Positions 1-6,562 of a stretch of DNA of 7,707 nucleotides are shown in pieces. Position 1 is the stretch's first letter; every line of letters starts with the position of its first letter. The translations under genes were made by a program, and so were the position numbers. This DNA is from Deltaproteobacteria bacterium (GTDB lineage: Bacteria > Desulfobacterota > Desulfobacteria > Desulfobacterales > SURF-7): the NCBI GenBank assembly GCA_019307665.1, contig JAFDJC010000149.1, forward strand, positions 1-7,707, given 5' to 3'. The notes under the pieces were generated by a model. The model did not search any database, was not told the DNA's origin, and saw nothing but the letters and a program-made list of their open reading frames with translations.

Positions 1-3000
1 ACAACAGTGCGGATATTGATAATCCTTCCGGTGTCGGCGGCACAATCAATGCTCCGACAATCATCGTCTCCGAATCATTGGTTTTGGCCAGCGGAAACAA
101 ACCGCTTTATCTTTATTCATCGCCCAATGATTTGAACAGGACCCCACCGTCCACTCCTCAATCAAATGTAAGGATAAACGGAGGTGGTGACTCTGGCACC
201 TGGACCATGACACCAGTCAGTCAGGCTGGCATTATCATAGACGGAAGCAGCGGTAGTATTCCGGTAATATTATGGTTGCAAAGAACAAATCGTGTCGGAG
301 ACAGGGACATTACCATCGAACTGAGAACAGGCGCTGGAGTTATCGGAAGCCTGAGCCAGACACTTTCATTAACCACAACTCCCCAGGAATTTACATTCGA
401 TATACCAATATCAGGAGGGGATCCGGTATCAGGGGACGTCCTGGTGAACAGCGGTGATGCAATCACACTGCACATTCAAAACAATACAGCACAGGCGAAT
501 AGGAGAATTAGAGTTTCGCCGGAAACAGCCGGTGGTAATTCAAGGGTGGCGTTATATGCAAAAACCGTTATTAATGTTGATTCTGTCGAGTTTTACGATG
601 CAGCCTATCCGGGTGGCGGGTTGGTCAACCTGGTAAAACTGGGTGAGACCATATATGTCCGGTCTGTCATCAGCGATCCTTTTGGAAGTTTTGATATAAG
701 CAACGCGACACTCGAAATAATCGATCCTGACGGTCTACCTCCGGTCATTTCAGATACGATGACCAATGTGGATGACTCCGGTGCCGCAACCAGTACCTGG
801 GAGCTTGGTGTGATTATCGCGGGCTCTGATCCCACAGGTATCTGGACCGCGAGAGTAACCGCCGTTGAAGGGACAGAAGGGGTTATCACGCATACAGCCT
901 TTAATACATTAAGAGTGGTTAGCAATGTCACAAGCGTGGAGTTTATTGATGCTTTTGGGAATTCCGTAAACGGCTATCCAATGGATGGCGGAACAGGGAC
1001 AGCGTATATAAGGGTTGTTGATGAAAGCGCAGATACAACTGGAGGAATCGATTCCGTCGTTGTTACGGTAAGCGACTCTACAACAGGTGACAGTGAAGAT
1101 ATTACACTTTATGAAACCGGCAATAATACAGGTGTTTTCGAAAGTTTGGCGCTTCCTCTTTCCACAACAGCCGGGACAGGAATTAACGATGGAACTCTGT
1201 ATGTTGTGGGCGGTTACAGCATTGATGTCACATACGACAGCGTAAGCGATACAGTATATATTCCGACTTTGGCGATTATCTCTTTTTTCAGGACCGTAAT
1301 TGAGGACGGACAGGTGATAGTTGAATGGGAGACCGCCTCGGAGATCGGCACACTCGGATTCAACCTTTTCAGGAAAGATGAAGGTAAATTCATTCGTCTT
1401 AATGACAGGCTGCTGCCCGGGCTTCTGGTATCAGCTCAGGGCGGGAACTACAGGTTCGTGGATACGACCGCAGTCCCTGGTGTAGCCTATACTTATAAAT
1501 TGGTGGAAAAAGAAGTCCGCGGCCGGAAGTGCGTTCACGGCCCGTATACTGTTACGGCAGAAAACGTGGTTTCAGAATCATCTTATGCATCCACAAGACA
1601 AATGAAGATGTTTTCCGGTTCAAACTATTATTCAAACACAGAAAATAAGAAGTTCAAAAGGGAATCAAGAAAAAGGACTGCTCTAAAAAAAATGAGAGTC
1701 AAAGCAAGAAAAAATGCAAAAAACGCTGTGCACAGATTCCTGTTTCCATGGCAGAGAAGCCGGGCGAAGATCAGTGTCACTGACAGCGGATTTTATTATA
1801 TCGATAGGTCAGAGATAGAAGAAGCCTTTGGCATATCTTCACAAATAGCCGAACGTCTTATCCGGAAACAACGCCTTTCATTGACCACAAAGGGTGAGCC
1901 TGTACCCTGGAAACAGGCTGAAGATAATAACGGCATCATTTTTTTTGGCAAGGCTTCAGACAGTATATATACAAATGAAAACATCTACTGGTTTAAAACA
2001 GGTCGTGGCCTTGCGATGGAATCAACTGGGGAGCCAACAGGCAGAGTAACAGCAGAATATGATCTGAAATACGATCAGGCCGCAGTAACATTTACATGCA
2101 ACATTCACATAGAAGAGAACAGTTATGCCTTAACCAACCTTTTTGAAAATCCGAATGTTGATTATTGGTCCTGGGATTATATTATAGCAGGCGACTCGGA
2201 GGTAGGCAGCAAGATTTTTACGATAACGGCTGAAGGCGCGGCACAGGTTTCGGGTACGGCATTCCTTTCCGTTAATCTCCGTGGAGGGTCGGATGACCCG
2301 GAATGTGACACTGATCATCATGTCGTGGTTTCGATTAATGGTATTCCCGTAGGAGAAGGATTTTTCAACGGTACATCTGCTTCTACTATCGAGACTTCCT
2401 TTGACCAGAGCCTGCTCTATCTTGGTGAAAACTCTGTTGAAATAGCAGGGCTTGCAGATACCGGAGCGGCATTCAGCATCTTCTATGTCGATTCTTTTGA
2501 CCTGAGCTATCAGCGTTCATACTTTGCACAGGAAAATATGCTGAGATTTACGGGTGATGAAAATGAGACCGTGACGGTTACCGGGTTTACAAATCCGGAT
2601 ATTACCATATTTGATATTACGGACCCACAACATCCTGTGGCGCTATCAGGAATCGTTCCTGAAGATTCGGGAGGAGGTATCTACAGCATAAACTTTACTC
2701 CTTCGGGAGCCGACACGCCTTATGTGGCGGTTGCATCAGGCGGGTTTGCAAAGGCCGTTTCGGTCAAAGGCTGCAGTCGGTCATGGCTTAAGAAGAGATG
2801 GAACGGGGCGGATTATATCGTTATTGCGCCTGCTGAATTGAGTGATGCCGCGGATGTTTTGTGTGAATACCGCAAACAGCAGGGCCTCGAGACCATGGTC
2901 GTTGAACTCTCTGATATTATAGATGAGTTCAACTATGGCATATCCAGTCCTGAAGCAATAAAAGATTTCCTTGCTTATACGTATTATAAATGGAGAAAAG

Positions 3001-3848
3001 CTCCGGAATATATTGTTCTGGCAGGAGACGGCACCTATGATTATAAAAATTTTACGGGGAACGATGATAACCTTGTGCCTCCTCTTATGATCAACACTCC
3101 TGACGGCCTGTTCGCCTCTGACAACAAGCTTGCAGATATAGAAGGAAATGACGGCGTGCCTGAGATGGCTGTGGGAAGACTCCCTGTGCTTACTTCTGAT
3201 GAGTTTCTCCAATATATAGAAAAAGTAAAGGCCTATGAGAGCTCAACCGGGTTAAGTAGTCCGGGACCTGTCATGATGCTGGCAGACAACCCGGATAACG
3301 GCGGAAATTTTTCTGCGGACAGCGATGCAATTGCTTCTCTGCTGCCTTCCGGATTTTATGCCGAAAAAATATATCTGGGAGCGCTTTCTCTTGATGATGC
3401 CAGAAACAAGATAATAGAGGGCTTTCAAGATGGCCCGGCACTTGTAAACTATTTCGGTCATGGCGCGCTTAACAGGTTTGCAGAGGAGGGAATGCTGACA
3501 TCTGAAGATGTTGCCATTCTTGAAGGCAGCGGCAAATTTCCGATTGTAGCTGCAATGACTTGTGTTGCAGGCCGTTTTTCCTTGCCCGGTTTTGATTGCC
3601 TTGGGGAAGCACTGGTGACCGCTGAGGATGGAGGAGCAGTTGCTGTCTGGTCTCCGACAGGTTTTTCGATGAATTCGGACGCCAGGATTCTTGATGAAGA
3701 ACTTTTTAAAATACTGTTTCATCAAAAAGAGAAGGTTTTAGGCAAAGCTGTTTTAAAAGCATACAAAGCATATATGGAAGCTGGGTGTGAAAGCAAACTG
3801 CCGGCTGTTTACAATCTCCTCGGTGACCCGGCGCTGAGAGTAAGGTAG
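1..3848 (+). CDS. Large secreted multidomain C25 (gingipain-type) cysteine peptidase, 5'-partial
   Basis: The frame is open from base 3, so the true start and any signal peptide lie upstream; the TTG at 78 is only the first possible start inside the window. Order of parts: a beta-rich region (to about 560); two tandem Ig-like units, both opening with an NV-x-SVEF-x-DA motif (about 565-920 and 921-1260); a fibronectin-like unit with WETASEIGTLGFNLFR (about 1266-1566); a Lys/Arg-rich linker (about 1577-1760); the pre-catalytic beta region usual for this family (about 1765-2760); and the peptidase domain (about 2800-3848). The domain shows DYIVIAPAEL, VLAGDGTYDYKN and AVGRLPV. The candidate catalytic His is in YFGHGALN (codon 3459-3461) and the Cys in AAMTCVAG (codon 3561-3563), as in clan CD family C25. 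It ends on GDPALRVR without an added C-terminal sorting domain. It is probably exported and cuts proteins outside the cytoplasm; substrate unknown. It may be unrelated to the downstream operon or may process its product. Confidence 0.9.
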   Translation, partial: NSADIDNPSGVGGTINAPTIIVSESLVLASGNKPLYLYSSPNDLNRTPPSTPQSNVRINGGGDSGTWTMTPVSQAGIIIDGSSGSIPVILWLQRTNRVGDRDITIELRTGAGVIGSLSQTLSLTTTPQEFTFDIPISGGDPVSGDVLVNSGDAITLHIQNNTAQANRRIRVSPETAGGNSRVALYAKTVINVDSVEFYDAAYPGGGLVNLVKLGETIYVRSVISDPFGSFDISNATLEIIDPDGLPPVISDTMTNVDDSGAATSTWELGVIIAGSDPTGIWTARVTAVEGTEGVITHTAFNTLRVVSNVTSVEFIDAFGNSVNGYPMDGGTGTAYIRVVDESADTTGGIDSVVVTVSDSTTGDSEDITLYETGNNTGVFESLALPLSTTAGTGINDGTLYVVGGYSIDVTYDSVSDTVYIPTLAIISFFRTVIEDGQVIVEWETASEIGTLGFNLFRKDEGKFIRLNDRLLPGLLVSAQGGNYRFVDTTAVPGVAYTYKLVEKEVRGRKCVHGPYTVTAENVVSESSYASTRQMKMFSGSNYYSNTENKKFKRESRKRTALKKMRVKARKNAKNAVHRFLFPWQRSRAKISVTDSGFYYIDRSEIEEAFGISSQIAERLIRKQRLSLTTKGEPVPWKQAEDNNGIIFFGKASDSIYTNENIYWFKTGRGLAMESTGEPTGRVTAEYDLKYDQAAVTFTCNIHIEENSYALTNLFENPNVDYWSWDYIIAGDSEVGSKIFTITAEGAAQVSGTAFLSVNLRGGSDDPECDTDHHVVVSINGIPVGEGFFNGTSASTIETSFDQSLLYLGENSVEIAGLADTGAAFSIFYVDSFDLSYQRSYFAQENMLRFTGDENETVTVTGFTNPDITIFDITDPQHPVALSGIVPEDSGGGIYSINFTPSGADTPYVAVASGGFAKAVSVKGCSRSWLKKRWNGADYIVIAPAELSDAADVLCEYRKQQGLETMVVELSDIIDEFNYGISSPEAIKDFLAYTYYKWRKAPEYIVLAGDGTYDYKNFTGNDDNLVPPLMINTPDGLFASDNKLADIEGNDGVPEMAVGRLPVLTSDEFLQYIEKVKAYESSTGLSSPGPVMMLADNPDNGGNFSADSDAIASLLPSGFYAEKIYLGALSLDDARNKIIEGFQDGPALVNYFGHGALNRFAEEGMLTSEDVAILEGSGKFPIVAAMTCVAGRFSLPGFDCLGEALVTAEDGGAVAVWSPTGFSMNSDARILDEELFKILFHQKEKVLGKAVLKAYKAYMEAGCESKLPAVYNLLGDPALRVR

Positions 3849-3857
3849 GTTAATATA

Positions 3858-3952
3858 GGGTGCAGTTGTCAGGGTGCAATGGAACCAAACAACGCCATAT
3901 GGGATAAAATATATCACAGGGTGGCCCAGACAACTTGTTGTCTGGGTGCGAA
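3858..3952 (+). repeat. Short direct repeats of GGGTGC
   Basis: GGGTGCA occurs at 3858-3864 and 3872-3878, and GGGTGCG at 3944-3950. The longer unit GTTGTC-N-GGGTGC is present at 3865-3877 and again at 3938-3950 region, with one mismatch at the N position. The second copy forms the right arm of the inverted repeat at 3925-3946. This may mark local duplication or the edge of a small palindromic element. The units are short and could have arisen by chance. Confidence 0.4.
3925..3946. repeat. Near-perfect inverted repeat, 10-bp arms
   Basis: CCCAGACAAC at 3925-3934 and GTTGTCTGGG at 3937-3946 are exact reverse complements with only TT between them. As RNA, the two innermost pairs would open to give an 8-bp stem with a small loop. 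No run of T follows, so it is a poor intrinsic terminator. It lies inside the decayed PqqD-like fragment. A REP-like palindrome, a protein-binding site or an RNA processing hairpin are all possible. Confidence 0.75.
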
Positions 3953-3993
3953 GCACAGGAAGCTCGTTCCGATAAAAATCTCAGATAACTTCT

Positions 3994-4032
3994 TGCCCTT
4001 CGGGCACCGGCAACGAGTTGCCGGTGTTACCC
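3994..4032. repeat. Two adjacent, mutually exclusive hairpins upstream of the PqqD-like gene
   Basis: Hairpin A is TGCCC (3994-3998), loop TTC, GGGCA (4002-4006). Hairpin B is CACCGGCAA (4005-4013), loop CGAG, TTGCCGGTG (4018-4026). They share bases 4005-4006. Hairpin B can also grow by pairing GGG (4002-4004) with CCC (4030-4032) across a small bulge, which would break hairpin A. Such shared arms can act as a switch, but they are also common in REP-like repeats. No T-tract follows. The structure ends about 36 bases before the start of the intact PqqD-like gene. Confidence 0.6.
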
Positions 4033-4068
4033 ACTGTTTAGAGTTTCCGGTTTATCCGGGTAAGTGCG

Positions 4069-4374
4069 ATGAAAACAAATAACAATATATGGGATAAAAT
4101 TTTTCGCAAAAAGGAGGAAGTGGTTTCACGGGAGATAGCAGGAGAAACCATACTTGTTCCTGTTCGCGGCAAACTTGCAGATATGCAGAAGATTTTTTCG
4201 TTGAACCAGACAGCGGAGTATATCTGGCAAAACATGAGTGGGGAAAAGAAGTTGAATGATATTCTCGAAGGTGTTCTCTCTCAGTTTGACGTCAATAAAA
4301 AGGAGGCTGAAAAGGATATCCTTGAGTTCATAACGGAACTTTTAAACGCGGATCTTATTGAGGAACAGGAGTAA
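4069..4374 (+). CDS. PqqD-like RiPP recognition protein
   Basis: A 101-residue protein matching the small PqqD fold (usual length about 90-100). Visible hallmarks are ETILVPVRGK (27-36), SLNQTAEYIW (44-53), an Asp-Ile helix near 64-65, a basic/acidic stretch and a final ITELLNADLIEE helix (88-99). PqqD-type proteins are stand-alone RiPP recognition elements: they bind the leader of a precursor peptide and present it to the partner radical SAM enzyme, in the cytoplasm. It is first in the operon, with the radical SAM start only 2 nt after its stop. The ATG at 4069 has a weak Shine-Dalgarno (GGGTAAG, 4058-4064). The start is supported by the matching start of the upstream decayed copy. The N-terminal extension NNNIWDKIFRKKEEVVSRE is typical of PqqD proteins from such clusters rather than of pyrroloquinoline quinone operons; no other PQQ genes are present. 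Confidence 0.88.
   Translation: MKTNNNIWDKIFRKKEEVVSREIAGETILVPVRGKLADMQKIFSLNQTAEYIWQNMSGEKKLNDILEGVLSQFDVNKKEAEKDILEFITELLNADLIEEQE
4367..4371 (+). promoter_or_regulatory. Ribosome binding site deciding a TTG start
   Basis: AGGAG lies inside the last codons of the PqqD-like gene, 5 nt before TTG at 4377. The first in-frame ATG comes far inside the radical SAM domain (about residue 176), after the Fe-S cysteines, so TTG is the only sensible start. The nearby stop and start imply translational coupling. Confidence 0.75.
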
Positions 4375-4376
4375 AT

Positions 4377-5531
4377 TTGGGCTGTACTTATACAGAAAAA
4401 GAAAATCTTGAATATCTGAACAGCTTTAGAGAAAAAGCTGCCCAACTCAGGACACCTGTTTCAGGAAGTGTTGATTTGACGTCTCGCTGTAATCTTAAAT
4501 GCAGCCACTGTTTTTTCGGGGAAGAGAGAGAAGCCGTCAAGGAGGAGCTCTCCACAGAACGATGGCTTAAGATTATAGATGAATTGACTGAAGCAGGATG
4601 CCTTAATCTTTTGATCACAGGCGGTGAGCCTCTTTTGAAGCCTGGTTTTGAGAAAATATATACTCATGCAAAAAATAGCGGCCTCATTGTTACGGTTTTT
4701 ACAAACGGGACTCTGGTCGATAAAGATATAGCCGTATTGTTCCAAGAACTGCCGCCCCAGGCAGTGGAGATAAGCCTTTATGGTGCTTCAAAGGATGTTT
4801 ATGAATCCATTACCGGGAAACATGGATCATATGAAAAATGCCTGTCTGGTATTAAGACGCTTCTTGAAAATAATATCAGGGTGAAATTGAAAACCGTTTT
4901 GATGACAAAAAATATGGATGAGTTTCATGATATTGAAAATATGGCAGCCAAATTCGGCGTTCCATTCCGATTTGACGCAGCCTTGTTTCCCTGCCTTGAC
5001 CATGACAAAGCGCCGCTTGCTTTCCGTGTGTCTCCTGAAGAAGCCGTGAAAAAAGAGCTTTCTGATCCGGTCAGGTTCTCACAGTGGAAGAACTATTATG
5101 AAAAAAGAGAAAACTACTTTTCAGAAACAGAAAAGGGTCTTCTTTACCGATGTTCTGCGGGCATAACTAACTTTCACATTACTTCCAAGGGGATTGTTAA
5201 ACCATGCCTCATGACAAACAACATAAGTTTTAGTCTGTCTGACAGCTTATTTTCAAAGGGCTGGCAAAAAGTGATGCCGCAAATATCAGAACGGATTGCC
5301 GGAAGCGATTTTCAATGCAGCGGATGCGAAAAGATAGCTCTTTGCGGCTATTGTCCGGCGTTTTTTGAACTTGAAACCGGCAGGGAGGATGTGCATTCCG
5401 ACTACCTTTGCGAAACAGCGCAATACAGATATGAAGCTATATGCAATCCGCAGGAAGCCGTGTTTTCAGCGTTCTGCCAAATTAAACAGGATGGGAGATA
5501 TGGAACAAGAAAACAAAAAGAAAGAGTATGA
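4377..5531 (+). CDS. Radical SAM/SPASM peptide-modifying enzyme
   Basis: A 384-residue radical SAM protein. The [4Fe-4S]-SAM motif CNLKCSHC is at residues 38-45 (Cys38, Cys42, Cys45), with the SAM-binding GGEP at 82-85 and EISLYG at 131-136. The C-terminal part is a SPASM-type auxiliary cluster domain: Cys259-x12-Gly272-x4-Cys277, then Cys314-x2-Cys317-x5-Cys323-x2-Cys326, then Cys345. SPASM enzymes use SAM to make a 5'-deoxyadenosyl radical and modify peptides, for example with thioether or C-C links. The substrate is most likely the small peptide encoded by the overlapping next gene, delivered by the PqqD-like protein. It starts at TTG with AGGAG 5 nt upstream. There is no N-terminal PqqD/RRE domain, in line with a separate PqqD gene. 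The x2 spacing in the third Cys pair departs from the usual SPASM x3. The exact chemistry cannot be read from the sequence. Confidence 0.92.
   Translation: MGCTYTEKENLEYLNSFREKAAQLRTPVSGSVDLTSRCNLKCSHCFFGEEREAVKEELSTERWLKIIDELTEAGCLNLLITGGEPLLKPGFEKIYTHAKNSGLIVTVFTNGTLVDKDIAVLFQELPPQAVEISLYGASKDVYESITGKHGSYEKCLSGIKTLLENNIRVKLKTVLMTKNMDEFHDIENMAAKFGVPFRFDAALFPCLDHDKAPLAFRVSPEEAVKKELSDPVRFSQWKNYYEKRENYFSETEKGLLYRCSAGITNFHITSKGIVKPCLMTNNISFSLSDSLFSKGWQKVMPQISERIAGSDFQCSGCEKIALCGYCPAFFELETGREDVHSDYLCETAQYRYEAICNPQEAVFSAFCQIKQDGRYGTRKQKERV
5488..5491 (+). promoter_or_regulatory. Ribosome binding site for the precursor peptide
   Basis: AGGA lies 8 nt before ATG at 5500, inside the 3' end of the radical SAM gene. 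The other in-frame ATG at 5491 has a purine run directly touching it and no useful spacing, so 5500 is preferred. Confidence 0.5.
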
Positions 5532-5664
5532 AAAGCCAAAATTGAGAACAATCGAGCTTGCAGCGGAAGAAGTCCTTGCAGCAGGTTGCAAGCTTGTCAG
5601 CGGAGGATTCGCGCCCATGGCGGTTCCGTGCATGGCTAACGGTTGTTCCGGTATCGGTTCATAG
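5500..5664 (+). CDS. Candidate RiPP precursor peptide, 54 residues
   Basis: The protein reads as a charged leader (residues 1-25, EQENKKKEYEKPKLRTIEL then AAEEVL) followed by a short Cys/Gly-rich tail from AAGC. Cysteines are at 30, 44 and 49; the tail includes FAPMAVPCMANGCSGIGS and ends in Ser. The KPKLRxIELxAEEVLxxGC leader style is what I recall for small peptides beside PqqD/radical SAM pairs, but I cannot name a family from the sequence alone. It overlaps the radical SAM gene by 32 nt in another frame and sits directly before the HprK-like gene. The frame stays open upstream to 5365, but that part lies over radical SAM coding sequence and is unlikely to be used. Position, size and composition support a modified peptide; the core boundary and modification are inference. 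ATG 5491 would add three residues (MGD). Confidence 0.8.
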   Translation: MEQENKKKEYEKPKLRTIELAAEEVLAAGCKLVSGGFAPMAVPCMANGCSGIGS

Positions 5665-5668
5665 AGGA
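5665..5668 (+). promoter_or_regulatory. Ribosome binding site for the HprK-like gene
   Basis: AGGA immediately follows the stop of the precursor gene and is 8 nt before ATG 5677. It supports 5677 as the start. Confidence 0.6.
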
Positions 5669-5676
5669 CTGGTCTT

Positions 5677-6561
5677 ATGCAGATAGGCGGTATAAACATT
5701 AGCGTTGAATGCAGAACAGCGGATATCTGCCTGCCACTTGAGCCTGTGTATCAGGGTTTTGCTGAAAAAAGTAAGACAACAAGCGCTGACGCTTCAGATA
5801 TAACCGTAAGCCTTGAAATAGATGATATGCCTGACATTGAAGGGATGAAAAAAATATTTGAGAGCGGTAGCTCTTGGTCTATGCTGCTTGACGGGGAAGA
5901 TCGATTGATCTCATTAAAGCCTCCGGAGTTTGAAAATCCTGTATGGATGGCCAGAATGGGAAAAGACTACAGAGATGTAACAGTCTATTGCGGGAATGAG
6001 TTGATAGGAAAAAATAGAGAAAAACAGGAGATACCAAGCCCTGTATGCTACCCGCTCGACCAGATACTCGTTATGTATTTTTTATCAGAGAGGCAGGGGG
6101 CATTGATACATGCCGCCGGTGTTGAAGTTAAAGGAAAAGGCTTGGTTTTTCCCGGTAAATCCGGTGCCGGAAAAAGCACATTATGCAGTCAGATTTCGAA
6201 AAGGCCGAATATAAAACCTTTTTCTGATGATCGGATGATTGTAAAAAAAGAAGAAGGCCGGTTCGTCGCATATGGAACACCATGGCCCGGTGAGGCAGGA
6301 ATAGCGGAAAATAAGAGTGTTCAGCTTTCAGGTTTAATGTTTCTCAGTCAGGGAAAAGAAAACAGGATTAAAAAAATCAGCAATAGGCAAGCAATGGAGA
6401 GGCTAATGCCTGTTACATCCATCCCTTGGTATGACAAGCCTGTTATGGAAGACGTCCTTGGTTTCTGTGGGGCAATTGCAACTGAGATTCCGACATATGA
6501 ACTTGAATTCAGACCTGAAGTTGGTGTGGTGGATGTTATTGAAGAGTTTATGCAGGAATAA
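5677..6561 (+). CDS. HPr-kinase-like (HprK-related) P-loop protein
   Basis: A 294-residue protein with a beta-rich N-terminal part, then the HprK-like ATPase core. LIHAAGV is at 143-149, the Walker A P-loop GKSGAGKST at 160-168, FSDDR at 182-186, and YGTPWPGEAG at 199-208. HprK phosphorylates a serine of HPr. Short relatives without the N-terminal HprK domain occur in RiPP clusters, and some in lasso-peptide clusters phosphorylate the last serine of the peptide. Here the adjacent peptide also ends in serine, so peptide phosphorylation is a reasonable but untested role. It starts 12 nt after the precursor stop and is followed after 1 nt by the S26-like gene, so the genes are clearly one transcript. 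No HPr or PTS genes are visible, which argues against a classic sugar-control role. It is probably cytoplasmic; no signal peptide or membrane segment is evident. Confidence 0.85.
   Translation: MQIGGINISVECRTADICLPLEPVYQGFAEKSKTTSADASDITVSLEIDDMPDIEGMKKIFESGSSWSMLLDGEDRLISLKPPEFENPVWMARMGKDYRDVTVYCGNELIGKNREKQEIPSPVCYPLDQILVMYFLSERQGALIHAAGVEVKGKGLVFPGKSGAGKSTLCSQISKRPNIKPFSDDRMIVKKEEGRFVAYGTPWPGEAGIAENKSVQLSGLMFLSQGKENRIKKISNRQAMERLMPVTSIPWYDKPVMEDVLGFCGAIATEIPTYELEFRPEVGVVDVIEEFMQE
6554..6558 (+). promoter_or_regulatory. Ribosome binding site for the S26-like gene
   Basis: AGGAA lies in the last codons of the HprK-like gene, 4 nt before ATG 6563. It favours 6563 over the far upstream in-frame starts, which would lie inside the HprK-like gene. 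Confidence 0.6.
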
Positions 6562-6562
6562 C

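Larger units (their letters stand above)
3879..4082 (+). pseudogene. Decayed 5' fragment of a second PqqD-like gene
   Basis: An open frame of 67 codons begins MEPNNAIWDKIY, against MKTNNNIWDKIF for the intact PqqD-like gene 190 bases downstream. The first 13 codons match at 30 of 39 bases by hand count. Without any gap, residues 29-31 are LVP in both, followed by I-K against V-R. Some differences between matching codons are silent (AAC/AAT, CTC/CTT, CCG/CCT), which suggests divergence while coding. The similarity also covers the base context GTGC[A/G]ATG at the start. After about codon 36 it has nothing of the PqqD fold, lacks the LNxxAxxIW helix motif, and runs through hairpin-forming DNA into the start of the intact gene in another frame. 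It is most simply a truncated tandem duplicate. A short translated leader peptide is an alternative. Residues 13-28 do not match, so the LVP match could be partly chance. Confidence 0.5.

Noticed and set aside
2781..3725. Two minus-strand open frames of 143 and 157 codons (2781-3212 and 3252-3725)
   Set aside because: They lie fully opposite the conserved C25 peptidase domain and show no recognisable motif; they are antisense shadows.
3925..3946. Intrinsic terminator for the C25 gene
   Set aside because: The stem is strong but no T-run follows on either strand, so Rho-independent termination is not supported.
4069..4374. Pyrroloquinoline quinone biosynthesis
   Set aside because: The PqqD and radical SAM proteins resemble PqqD/PqqE in type only. 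There is no PqqA-like Glu-Tyr peptide, and no PqqB or PqqC gene is present.
5365..5499. N-terminal extension of the precursor peptide from ATG 5365
   Set aside because: It overlaps the conserved SPASM end of the radical SAM gene, and the extra residues do not look like a leader.
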